The translations under genes were made by a program, and so were the position numbers. A stretch of DNA of 64,000 bases from contig CM051034.1 in NCBI GenBank assembly GCA_027627225.1, positions 41,459,048 to 41,523,047 on the forward strand, in the 5' to 3' direction. Source of the DNA: Congeria kusceri (Eukaryota; Mollusca; Bivalvia; Myida; Dreissenidae). The notes beneath the pieces are model-generated. The model saw nothing but the letters and a program-made list of their open reading frames with translations, was not told where the DNA came from and ran no database searches. Shown piece after piece: positions 21,980-32,669 of the stretch; position 1 is the first letter of the stretch; every line of letters starts with the position of its first letter.

Positions 21980-24900
21980 GTATGTTAGAAACAATATCAT
22001 TGATCCAAATCCATCTTTAAATTAAGTTTATACTGTGTTTGTGATGTGCAAACATATAAAGTGTTTAAGGTTTAGAATGGCATTGTTGACTTATTTTATC
22101 ATCTTAACAAGGACACCACAATCCTATTCATCATCACTTCACTTTTTACAGCCAGATGTTGAATTCCAGTGGGCAGTAAAGGCCTATCACCATGCTGAAA
22201 CATACAACAATGTAAGTGCAGCTAGACCTATATATAATGTTTATATGATAATTCACATATTAAATGGTATAGACATAGTAATAACTACTGCCATGTGCAT
22301 TTCTGTTATCTTGCAGTTCAAATGTTACATTGTTAGAAAATACTTGCATGTACTCTATCCATTTTAAATAATCAAGCTGTAATATAAATTCAGGGTATCA
22401 GTCAGTTGATTTTCAAGCAGTAATGAAGCACATTTTAGTTATGTGCATTTGTGTGTACGTAGAATTGTATGCAATAATAAATTATGCAGAAATTCTAGAT
22501 AACTATTGTCTCTGTATAAAATGATTCCGTGAATCAGTATTATGAATCTTATTAAAAAATGCATGCCCTATCTTTCATTTTCACCATGTACTCTCTGTTC
22601 AGCTGATCAGCTCGGTGGAGGCCAGGTTGTTGAAGTTGACCCAACTGGACAATGAAATCTACGCTCACTTCCGTAATGAGTTCCCAGACATGAATGTAGA
22701 ACTGCTGGACCTTGATAGCATGAAAACTCCCGAGTCAAAAGCAGTATGCAGGCTTGTTTGCTTTTCTATAATTATGTTTCATAATTACTTACAAATGTTG
22801 CCAAACAAAAAACAATGATAATTTAATCAAGTATGCCTTTCTAAAAAACTGTGATTAGAAGTTTGATCCCTATTCAGGGCACATTCCAGTGACCATTCTC
22901 AAAGACACCAAGTACTGGCACTGGTTATTCTCAGTGTCTCAGTCTTTCAAATGTAATGTTAAAGTTATTTTTTTCAACAGACAATTTTAGTGGTATAAGT
23001 ATAAAGGATGCAAACCATGCGGCATGTCAGTGATATTTGGGTATCATCTCCTTAAGCTAAAATTGTTTGAATATTAATAATGTTGCCTTGGTGTTTTACA
23101 TTTGAGATGTTTCACTCTTCAGAAATGGCGTGAGTTTTGTGGCCAGTATGATAAACGAGTAGAGGACTTCAACGTGGGAACACTGATACGAGTCAACAGT
23201 AAGGAGGACTTCTCCGAAGCCAACTCTACACTAGGTACACGGAGACAGCATAGAAACTCTTTGTGTTATAGAAATTATCGTATATACACCTGTGGCCTTA
23301 TATAGAAATTATCGTATATACACCTGTGGCCTTATATAGAAATTATCGTATATACACCTGTGGCCTTATATAGAAATTATCGTATATACACCTGTGGCCT
23401 TATATAGAAATTATCGTATATACACCTGTGGCCTTATATAGAAATTATCGTATATACACCTGTGGCCTTATATAGAAATTATCGTATATACACCTGTGGC
23501 CTTATATAGAAATTATCGTATATACACCTGTGGCCTTATATAGAAATTATCGTATATACACCTGTGGCCTTATATAGAAATTATCGTATATACACCTGTG
23601 GCCTTATATAGAAATTATCGTATATACACCTGTGGCCTTATATAGAAATTATCGTATATACACCTGTGGCCTTATATAGAAATTATCGTATATACACCTG
23701 TGGCCTTATATAGAAATTATCGTATATACACCTGTGGCCTTATATAGAAATTATCGTATATACACCTGTGGCCTTATATAGAAATTATCGTATATACACC
23801 TGTGGCCTTATATAGAAATTATCATATATACACCTGTGGCCTTATATAGAAATTATCGTATATATACCTGTGGCCTTATATAGAAATTATCGTATATACA
23901 CCTGTGGCCTTATATAGGCATGCTCTCTAATTTTTCTATAGACTGAGAACAAAATTATAGTTGTTAAACTACCAAATAAACTATGCAAAAAGTAGGCCCT
24001 ATTCTGAGCAGACCATGGTAAAATGTAGTTCTCATTACAATTGCAAAAATATTTGTCAAATTATGTTAGAATCAAAATAATTTTCGCATTATTGTTGTTA
24101 CTCGGCCAATAAACAACTCTTTGTTGTTCTGTTGCGTGGCTAGTAAACAACTCGGGCTAAGGCCGTCATGGTTAAATTCCTACACATCAAAACTCCAAAT
24201 TGTTGTTTATTCGCTGATAAACAACCAATAAATAAAAAATATTTCTTTATTGCTTATCAAAATATTGGAATATTGGTTTTGTAACTTGACTTGTGGTTAA
24301 TATTTACCAGAACTGTTGCAATTGTTTGCACATAATGATATTCATAGGTCATTAGAATAAATATGATGATTGTGACAAATTGGACTTTTAGTGTTTACTA
24401 GACTCAATTATACCCTTGATTCAGAAATGAAGGATGTATGGAGCCACCTTCGTTGTTTACTGCAGGAGTTCTATTTTTGGCGGGGGTTAAATTTGGAAAT
24501 TGTTTGACTTGTGATCATCAATGATATGCCAATTTTAAAACAGCACCATTTAAAAACCTAATAATAAAAAAATTGTGACCCTGCCAAGGAGAATCATCTT
24601 AAATAAGTATGTAAATAATACACCACAACTCAAAATATGCCAACATTTGGCACTGCAATATTGGGCATAAAAGTATTTTGAGGAAGTAAAACTATCTAAA
24701 TTCTAAGGGACATCATGAAGACTGCATACATCGTATTGGCTTGAAGTGAAAATGTACTGACATATTTGTATGTGGGTTTGCTTTTTAATAATATGGTTGT
24801 TAAAAATATGTAGCCATTCTGTTCTACTTAGATTAACAACAAAAGAAAGAACACTAATTTTTTATGGGCTCACTCAGGCTAAAAGAAATTTCTGTAGCCA

Positions 24901-25085
24901 AATTTACCCAACTACTGTAAGTTGAAATCCTTGTTATTTGGGTGTTTTGGATAATGTACAGTTCACATGGATTCTCATTGTCTGTTTCACTTTCAGTTGT
25001 TCGTATACAATTCCTGGCCATTGAGATTGCAAGAAACAGGGAAGGCTGTAACGACGGCATGAAGAAAAAGCATGTGACCTCATGA
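21896..25085 (+). CDS. PBDC1: PBDC1 orthologue, complete coding sequence, five exons
   Basis: Exons 21896-21979, 22152-22211, 22603-22743, 23123-23234 and 24997-25085 join in phase to 161 residues. The protein starts MSLDSFNASEIQAIGSALSA. Family landmarks follow: KYENRPDVEFQWAVKAYHHA, LLKLTQLDNEIYAHFRNEF, KWREFCGQYDKRVEDFNVGT and FLAIEIARNREGCND. This matches the PBDC1/YPL225W family (one polysaccharide-biosynthesis-type domain by name only). Yeast Ypl225w is reported as a dedicated chaperone of nascent eEF1A in the cytosol, so the same role is inferred here. Human PBDC1 is longer because of a C-terminal tail; this copy ends soon after the core with a basic tail (MKKKHVTS). The gene is head-to-head with the Ser/Arg-rich gene. 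Confidence 0.95.
22152..22211 (+). CDS. PBDC1: PBDC1 exon 2
   Basis: Acceptor CACTTTTTACAG, donor AACAAT|GTAAGT. 20 codons encoding PDVEFQWAVKAYHHAETYNN, the most conserved part of the family. Confidence 0.93.
22603..22743 (+). CDS. PBDC1: PBDC1 exon 3
   Basis: Acceptor CTCTCTGTTCAG, donor AAAGCA|GTATGC. 47 codons starting LISSVEARLLKLTQLDNEIY. Confidence 0.93.
23123..23234 (+). CDS. PBDC1: PBDC1 exon 4
   Basis: Acceptor TCACTCTTCAG, donor CTAG|GTACAC. 37 codons plus one base, starting KWREFCGQYDKRVEDFNVGT. A 34-bp tandem array starts 33 bp after its donor. Confidence 0.92.
23268..23916 (+). repeat. 34-bp minisatellite, about 19 copies
   Basis: The unit starts TAGAAATTATCGTATATACA and ends CCTGTGGCCTTATA. 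Copies are almost identical; I see only two base changes (near 23,824 and 23,863). It lies in PBDC1 intron 4, just after exon 4. Confidence 0.97.
23921..24258 (-). mobile_element. Palindromic MITE family A, copy 3
   Basis: The reverse complement matches copies 1 and 2: CATGCTCTCTAATTTTTCTA, TTATGTTAGAATCAAAATAA, CGGCCAATAAACAACTCTTT and the bottom-half palindrome. It abuts the end of the 34-bp array inside PBDC1 intron 4. Confidence 0.78.
24259..24996. other. Remainder of PBDC1 intron 4
   Basis: AT-rich. Near 24,865 there is a GGGCTCACTCAGGCTAAAAG end followed by TGTAGCCAAATTTACCC, which resembles the left end of the 8,679 element without a matching right end. Confidence 0.5.
24997..25085 (+). 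CDS. PBDC1: PBDC1 exon 5 with stop
   Basis: Acceptor TTCACTTTCAG; a split Val codon, then VRIQFLAIEIARNREGCNDG and a short basic tail to TGA. The IARNREG motif is a family signature. Confidence 0.93.
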
Positions 25086-26280
25086 CAGGACAGGACATAT
25101 GGAAAATACCAATGTAGACCTTACATAATAGTAGTGTTGACCACTGCTTCCACTGATATCATACACGAACGGTGGCTTTGAATTTCTGGCTAATTAATCA
25201 TCAGTAATAATTGATGTTAACAGTAAATACTCGACCCCTGTGACTAACAGAATTGACGTACTGTTATATTGATTTTAAGAAGCAGATCATATTGCAGTTT
25301 TTTTATAATTACTTGAAACATGTAAGTCTTCCTGTGCTTTGAGGACATACACCAGATGGAAATTACTTTTTCTAAATTGTGGCAATGCTTTTATTTCTCT
25401 GAATTGTGTATGTTCCTTTTATTGGGTTCTGATAAATCCATAACCATTTATGTTGTGGAAATGCATCATCATTGATAGAGTTGACTATGGTCATAGTTGA
25501 TGTTAATTGAACGAGGTGTTTTTTCTCTCTCAACACACAGCGCTGTCTTTTCTTAACATGTTACAGTGTCTGTATTAATTTCAAAGTTTAATGATTTTAA
25601 TAATATGTTAAAGATTATCTGCTGTTCTAATATAAAACAAAAGAAAAGGAGTAGGTATATCTTCATACATTCTGTAATGTTATTGGTAGTTGGTCTAATT
25701 GATTACCGGTATATATTTATTGATTATATAGGAAGATATTATGTAGATATGTCTCCACAAAATGGAAAGACATTTTGTTTTTGTTTCTCTGTCTTTCTGT
25801 AGCAACACTAACTCGTCCTCTCGTCAACGTTTGATGCCTTAAAGGAATTTGAGGTTACTTGGCGTATGTTTACTGTATCATGACATGGTGACATGCAAAT
25901 TGCGCTGTAAAAGTAAATTACACAGTCATGGAATTTAATATCACTTCTTGTTACTTTAACTTTAGTTGTATGTTTGGCTAGAATAAACATTGGTCGCATT
26001 GAGTTGTTAATAGATTAAGTGCGATCGATAAGTTTCAAGTGTTGAGAGAACGGAATAATTGATTTCACAGCTTTCACAAACTAAAATAACTAATGTTAAT
26101 AAAATATATAAATAGCTGTTTGATGTCTGTCAATCACCATTAGAGATATCTGAAAGCTGTTCAATTGGAGATTTGAAAATAAGCCTGTACATGTATAAGT
26201 ACACGTTCTCGAACTATGTTTACGTTGAAGTTTTGATGTCTCGAAGTTTCCATGCCGGTCCTTGATACTTCAAGACGTCG
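25086..26280. other. PBDC1 3' region and intergenic sequence
   Basis: Contains the likely PBDC1 3' untranslated region. No other gene or bounded repeat seen. Confidence 0.5.
25982..25987 (+). terminator. Candidate PBDC1 polyadenylation signal
   Basis: AATAAA about 0.9 kb after the PBDC1 stop. Another AATAAA occurs at about 26,098, so the exact site is uncertain. Confidence 0.35.
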
Positions 26281-26290
26281 GGAGTCGACT

Positions 26291-26540
26291 GTATTTCAGT
26301 CATATCACAGTGGTTAGTTAACCTACTCGCACGTTTCCTGGGCAAGCTAAGCCAATCTAAGCGGTTTACCAGTACTAAGTGCACATACTTATGCCAGTAA
26401 CTGACAACTGCCCTACTTGAAACAGAGGCAGGGGGAGAATGGCCGTAGAAATAATTTCATTACCAATCCCCTCATAACTTTCGAACTCACGATCCCCCGA
26501 TTGACAGTCCAGCGCTCTACTGACTTAGCTAGCCGGGCCC
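26291..26540 (-). mobile_element. tRNA-derived SINE, 3'-truncated copy
   Basis: The right end, read on the minus strand, is a degraded tRNA-like head (GGGCCCGGCTAGCTAAGTCA, with GTAGAGCGCTGGACTG). The body matches the full copy at 51,490-51,789: GGGCAGTTGTCAGTTACTGG and ACCACTGTGATATGACTGAA. The CAAA-rich tail is missing. The family fits bivalve tRNA SINEs. Confidence 0.8.
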
Positions 26541-26720
26541 AACACACACATTATATTTTTTAAGGGGCGTAAGGACGGAAGGTCGACAATAACATTTGCA
26601 CAAGAAGTAACATTGAAGCTTTATGAAATATGATGGCTCTGTTTCTATGAACAGTTGACAAAATTATTTCCACAGTGTTCATCCATGACACTTGCGGGCG
26701 CATGATTAGTAGCAGTAAAA

Positions 26721-27892
26721 TAGATATGAATGATCTGTACATGATGTACCATGCTCATCGTTGGTAAGCGTTACATAGATATGAATGAACTGTACATGAT
26801 GTACCATGCTCATCGTTGGTAAGCGTTACATAGATATGAATGAACTGTACATGATGTACCATGCTCATCGTTGATAAGCGTTACATAGATATGAATGAAC
26901 TGTACATGATGTACCATGCTCATCGTTGGTAAGCGTTACATAGATATGAATGAACTGTACATGATGTACCATGCTCATCGTTGATAAGCGTTACATAGAT
27001 ATGAATGAACTGTACATGATGTACCATGCTCATCGTTGATAAGCGTTACATAGATATGAATGAACTGTACATGATGTACCATGCTCATCGTTGGTAAGCG
27101 TTACATAGATATGAATGAACTGTACATGATGTATCATGCTCATCGTTGGTTGCTCATCGTTGATAAGCGTTACATAGATATGAATGAACTGTACATGATG
27201 TATCATGCTCATCATTGGTAAGCGTTACATAGATATGAATGAACTGTACATGATGTATCATGCTCATCGTTGGTAAGCGTTACATAGATATGAATGAACC
27301 GTACATGATGTACCATGCTCATCGTTGGTAAGCGTTACATAGATATGAATGAACCGTACATGATGTACCATGCTCACCGTTGGTAAGCGTTACATAGATA
27401 TGAATGAACTGTACATGATGTATCATGCTCATCGTTGATACGCGTTACATAGATATGAATGAACTGTACATGATGTATCATGCTCATCGTTGGTAAGCGT
27501 TACATAGATATGAATGAACCGTACATGATGTACCATGCTCATCGTTGGTAAGCGTTACATAGATATGAATGAACCGTACATGATGTACCATGCTCACCGT
27601 TGGTAAGCGTTACATAGATATGAATGAACCGTACATGATGTACCATGCTCATCGTTGATAAGCGTTACATAGATATGAATGAACTGTACATGATGTATCA
27701 TGCTCATCGTTGATAAGCGTTACATAGATATGAATGAACTGTACATGATGTACCATGCTCATCGTTGATAAGCGTTACATAGATATGAATGAACTGTACA
27801 TGATGTATCATGCTCATCGTTGATAAGCGTTACATAGATATAAATGAACTGTACATGATGTACCATGCTCATCGTTGATAAGCGTTACATAG
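26721..27892 (+). repeat. 55-bp satellite-like array, about 21 copies
   Basis: The unit starts TAGATATGAATGAACTGTAC and continues ATGATGTACCATGCTCATCG to TTGGTAAGCGTTACA. Variable positions (CTGTAC/CCGTAC, TACC/TATC, TTGG/TTGA) define sub-types. A block with CACCGTTGG recurs 220 bp later, showing four-unit higher-order duplication. One partial unit occurs near 27,150. The unit contains the near-perfect palindrome GTACATGATGTAC. Confidence 0.97.
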
Positions 27893-27944
27893 CGAATCCT
27901 GCTCGAACCATGTACCACATTTTTTTTGTCTTTGTATATAATTT

Positions 27945-28895
27945 TTAGCTTGATTTTTCGAAGAAAAGGCAAGCTGTTCTACTCGCCCCGGCGTTGGCGT
28001 CCGAGCTAGGTTAAAGTTTTTCGGTAAGATAGTTTCTCAGGAATGGCTTGAGGGATTTCATTCAAAAAACTTAAAACATTTATTCCCCACATGAAAATGA
28101 ACCTATTGCCAAGTTTTGTAACTCTAGTTTGAAATTTGTCAAACTTGTGAGCTCTTTTACACTTAGAAATGTAACATATAAGCTATATGGACAGGTTAAA
28201 GTTTTTTGGTAAGCTAGTTTCTCAACTTTTGGTTTCTGGTCTCTAACTCAAGAACGGATTAAGCTATTGTAAAGAAATTTCAAACATAGATACCTTATAG
28301 CGAGACCTCACTTGGGATTGCATATGGAGTGGGTAGGGTCAAGGTTAAGGTCATTGTTACTAAAAGTAAAAAAAATATTTTGTCTCAATAACTTGAGAAC
28401 GTATTGGGATGTTTTAATAACTCTTAATACATAGATACCTTATATCAAGGTAACTGTTATTAAAAATAGAAAAACGGTTTCCGCTCAATAATTTGAGAAT
28501 GCATTGAGATATTTTAATGAAACTTAATACATAAATACCTTATAGCGAGACCTCCCTTAGGATTGCATATGGGGTGGGTGGGGTTTAGGTCACTATTACT
28601 AAAAATATAAAAATGGTTTCCACTCAATAACTTGAGAACGCATTGAGATATTTAATAAAACTTAATACATAGATGCCTTATATCAAGACCTCACCTGGGA
28701 TTGCATATGAGGTGGGTGGGGTCAAGGTCAAGTTTACCATTACTAAAAATTTTATTGATGTGCTGACTTGAATGCATTTCGTTAGAAAAATTTGGTTTTC
28801 GTGGAATTTCCATGTTTCTTGTTTTAGAAAAAAAAAAGCCAGTAACTCTGACATGCACAAAAAGTCGAGCGTGCTGTCCTCCGACAGCCCTTGTT
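27945..28895 (-). mobile_element. Pearl-like element with about 140-bp tandem monomers
   Basis: It starts TTTTTAGCTTGATTTTTCGA and ends with a hairpin, GTCGAGCGTGCTGTCCTCCG ACAGCCC. Inside are about four monomers with CCGCTCAATAACTTGAGAAC, TACATAGATACCTTATAT and GGGGTCAAGGTCA. The same monomer forms arrays at 38.9-39.6 kb (opposite strand) and 47.7-48.7 kb (same strand). Confidence 0.72.
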
Positions 28896-29095
28896 TTCTT
28901 TACTTTTTAACAATATAATGTCCCATACGTTTAAAGAATGCTAATAGCACCTTCAGGCTCTCCAGGGACGATATTGTTGCTGTTAGAAGATATATTCGAG
29001 AAAAACAAGAAATATATTGTGTTGAAATGAGTAGATATGTGAAATAGCATGGATATGTCCCTTTAACAATTCATGTTATATGTTGCAATGTTAAA
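28896..29095. other. Short spacer between repeats
   Basis: AT-rich, nothing recognised. Confidence 0.4.
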
Positions 29096-30135
29096 TTTTA
29101 TTATTATATAATACATATTGTTACTAAAAATAGTAACAAATTGACGTCGATTAGGGGCTGTTCTCGGGTCCACTGAGCCGATATAATATAATTGGCCGCG
29201 GCCGATTTTTCGATAATCCGAAGAGAATCCGATCGCGCGACGTCAACGACAACGAATGGCGTATTTAGTCAAAATAAACAGTTTTATCCGATAATGCAAC
29301 TACTGAATATTAACAAAGTTTGTAGTTACATTGATTAAGAAATAATATATGATTTACATGCATTTTTGAGCTTCATGAAATAAACAAAATTGAACAAATT
29401 GTTAGATCTAGTACCGGACTCCATCGGAACACAATGGCAACTTCAATCCATTGCTTCTAGCAATAAAAATCCATCAATAAGCACTTCAATTCCTTTTCTT
29501 GTATCCATAAGCCTTCATTTATAACAATCATAATATTAATTGTATGTGAACCATTCTGACCAGAAACACGGTTGTTAATAGATCTCTGGAAATGAATGGT
29601 CAGAACGTTTGATTTTATTCCTATTTAAAGTCACCAAATATTTATCCAACTGACAAACTCAACATTCAGAATAATTTTTGAATTCGTCCATGCACGATTT
29701 GGTATTTTTTTTTATTCGTCCATGCACGATTTGGTAAACTATTTGGTATGTTTTTCCTAAAAATAAAGGCAAACACAACACAATCGTTGTCACAACAATC
29801 CAGACAGTCCAGAGCAAACAGCTTTGTTTTGTAACTGTTTTTCTGTTTATAAATTACGTCATTCGTTAGAATTGCACCACAGTATTGCGTAATTAGTTGA
29901 ATGTAAATCAAAGTACAAAAGGTTGGTTTGGTGGTTTTGTTTAAAATTTTTGTAATGAAGGAACTAACATAATTGATTGTTTTCGTGTGACAACATGATA
30001 TGTATTTTAAAGGATAATATACGGCAGAGCTGGGCCGTGCGTAAATGATCGGCCTAAGCTGTATATCGGCCCTCGGGCCGTTATATCGGCAGTGGGCCGA
30101 TTATAGACGTCCGGCCCAGCTCTGCCATATATTAT
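29096..30135 (+). repeat. Tandem duplicate block, copy A (about 1.04 kb)
   Basis: It begins near ATACATATTGTTACTAAAAA, passes CTGAGCCGATATAATATAAT and GCGACGTCAACGACAACGAA, and ends in a GC-rich hairpin (30,010-30,137) whose arms read ACGGCAGAGCTGGGCC and GGCCCAGCTCTGCC. The same order of sequence recurs in copy B. No coding content recognised. Confidence 0.8.
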
Positions 30136-31805
30136 TGTATAAATAATACATATTGTTACTAAAAATAGTAACAAATTGACGTCGATTACGGGCCGTTACT
30201 GGGCTCTCCTGAGCCGATATAATATAATTGGCTGCTGCCGATTTTTCGATAATCGAAGAGAACCATATCGCGCAATATCAACGACAACAAATGACGTATT
30301 TAGTAAAAATTAAACGGTTTTATCCGACAATGCAACTACTGAATATAAACGAAATTTTTTAGTTAAATCGATTAAAAAATTATATATGATTTACGTGCAT
30401 CTTTGAGTTTCATGAAAATTGAACAAATTGGCAACTTTTACCTCAATGGCAACTTCAATCCATTGCTTCTAACAATAACTAGAATTGTCACATGAGTGAC
30501 GGATATACCCCCACAATCTGGCCTTGTCACAAAACTATGGCATCCATTCCAAAAAAATGTGCAGAGAAAATGCTTTAATTTGTAAATGGTTAACAGTGTA
30601 TTTGGAAAAATTTAATTTCAGTAGGAGCAATAACTATGTCAACATTTAGTGGTTTGTAACCAAAGTTAAACTTGATCTGTATTTTATGATGTTACACCTA
30701 TATACCAACTACATGTATCAGTTAAATATGTGAAGCCTTCATGAGTTATTGTCCACGTTTTTCGGGAATTTAAGTCGAAAAGAGGGGCCATAACTGTGTC
30801 AAAATTTAGTGGTTTGTAACCAAAGTCGCACTTGACCTGTATTTTATGATGCTACACATGTGTACCAATAATTATTTAAATATGTCGAGCCATTGTTGAG
30901 TTAACGTCAGAAAACCATGTTTTTAGGGAATTTAAGTCAAATAAAGGGTCATAACTCGGTCAAAATTTTGTGGTTTGTAACCAAAGTTGAACTTCACCCG
31001 TATTTTATGATGCTACACATTCATACCAAGAATTAATTGAATATGTCAAGCCATTCTTGAGTTAACGTCCAAAAATCATGTTTTGGGGGAATTTTAAGTC
31101 GAAAAGGGACCATAACTCTGTCCAAATTTAGTGGTTTGTAACCAACATTGAAATTGACCTGTATTCTATGATGTTACACATGTGCTCCAAAAATTATTTG
31201 AATATGTCAAGCCTTTCTTGAGTTATCATCCGGAAACCATGTTTTGGGGGAATTTCAAGTTGAAAAGGGGCCATAACTCTGTCAAAATTTAGTGGTTTGT
31301 AACAACATCGAACTTGACCTGTATTCTATGATGTTACACATGTGTACCAAAAATTATTTGAATATGTCAAGCCTTTCTTTAGGTATCATCCGGAAACCAA
31401 AAACCAACAAGCTCACTCCTATATACCCCGCCTAAACTTCGTTTGTGCAAGTACAAAAATCCATCAATAAGCACTTGAATTCCCTTTTCTTGTATCCATA
31501 AGCCTTCATTTATAACAATCATAATATTAATTGAATGTGAACCATTCTGACCAGAAACACGATTTATGAAATCGCAATGACTGGTCAGAACGTTTGATTT
31601 TATTCCTATTTAAAGTCTCAAAACATTTATCCAACTGACAAACTCAACATTCTGAATAATTTTTTAATTTGTCCATGCACGATTTGGTAAACTATTTGAT
31701 ATGTTTTACTGAAAATAAAGGCAAACACGACACAATTGTTGTCACAACAATCCATAGGCCGTTATATCGGCAGCGGGCCGATTATAGACTCTGCCGTATA
31801 CTATT
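30136..31805 (+). repeat. Tandem duplicate block, copy B (interrupted)
   Basis: It repeats copy A from TATTGTATAAATAATACATA through CAATCCATTGCTTCT, then is interrupted at about 30,478 by a pearl-like element, and resumes at about 31,455 with CAAAAATCCATCAATAAGCA. It lacks about 0.3 kb of copy A before the terminal GGCCGTTATATCGGCAG. Confidence 0.8.
30478..31454 (+). mobile_element. Pearl-like element inserted in copy B (about 975 bp)
   Basis: Comparison with copy A places the ends exactly: copy A reads AGCAATAAAAATCC, while copy B has the same bases split around the insert. The head is a hairpin (AATTGTCACATGAGTGACGG). The interior has five monomers of about 158 bp with GGCCATAACTCTGTCAAAA, TAGTGGTTTGTAACCAA and ACTTGACCTGTATT. 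Any target duplication is at most AA, so none is required. Confidence 0.85.
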
Positions 31806-32032
31806 GTATAAATAATATCGAAATCAGTTTTAATGAGGCAGATGCACTCAAATAAAGTAAGGAATTTTTCAGATTAACAAATAACATGGCGAAATCTTGT
31901 CATTTTTTCATCATGCACATTAAACATGTTTTGAAAGTCATTTGTAAGAAATAGTGAAAGGTAATTGGTATGGAAAATGAAATGGCCAAAGAACAAATTA
32001 AATAACAATTTTCAGTAACAAATACAAAATAG

Positions 32033-32038
32033 TTTATT
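32033..32038 (-). terminator. Candidate TM2D2 polyadenylation signal
   Basis: AATAAA on the minus strand about 0.5 kb past the TM2D2 stop. The first good hexamer seen. Confidence 0.4.
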
Positions 32039-32544
32039 ATATACATATATTACATATTGCACTATATTAACATAAGCAAACATGCACATGGGATATGATC
32101 TTGTAGACAAAAGTGTTAATTTAAGCAATGCATAAACCTTTACATTTCAACACAAATCAAATACTAGTAACATGGTTACAGACATATTAAATACGATACA
32201 ACAGCTAGCGAAAGAATATTAAAGGCAGAACCTAAGTGTGGTTTGATTCACACAATTATACAAACTGTGAGCATTTCAAATATGGCACATACTTGACAAT
32301 ATCAGGAATCCTGTATTAATATGTTTAGTCCTCAAATATGTTCTTTCATTATTGTATCCTTCGTGGCAACACTGCTTATTGTGAAAAACTAACAGAAAAA
32401 CAACAGTCTGAATATTAAAAAAAAACAAACAAATAATTTCTCGATAATGGTACTGTAACAATTCATCGTGGTAGAATTAAGGTTAACACTTTCTAGCATT
32501 TCGGACATCACTATTTTCCTAAATTTTAAATGTTGGTTCCCTGC

Positions 32545-32669
32545 TTAGTAGTATGGGACCCAGTTGCTGTCATCTTTGGGTTTCAACATGCCAGTAACCA
32601 GTAGGCCAACATCCACTATCCACCAGATACCCACCCCTCCCAAAGTCAGCAATTTGCCAATAGCTTCAC
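32545..32669 (-). CDS. TM2D2: TM2D2 exon 5: second TM helix and stop
   Basis: Acceptor ATTCTTTACAG. It encodes [20 protein letters not shown] then [20 protein letters not shown] and TAA. The open frame upstream of the acceptor is intronic. Confidence 0.94.

Noticed and set aside
23268..27892. CRISPR-like regular repeats
   Set aside because: Units are directly tandem without unique spacers, in a spliced animal genome: minisatellites, not CRISPR.
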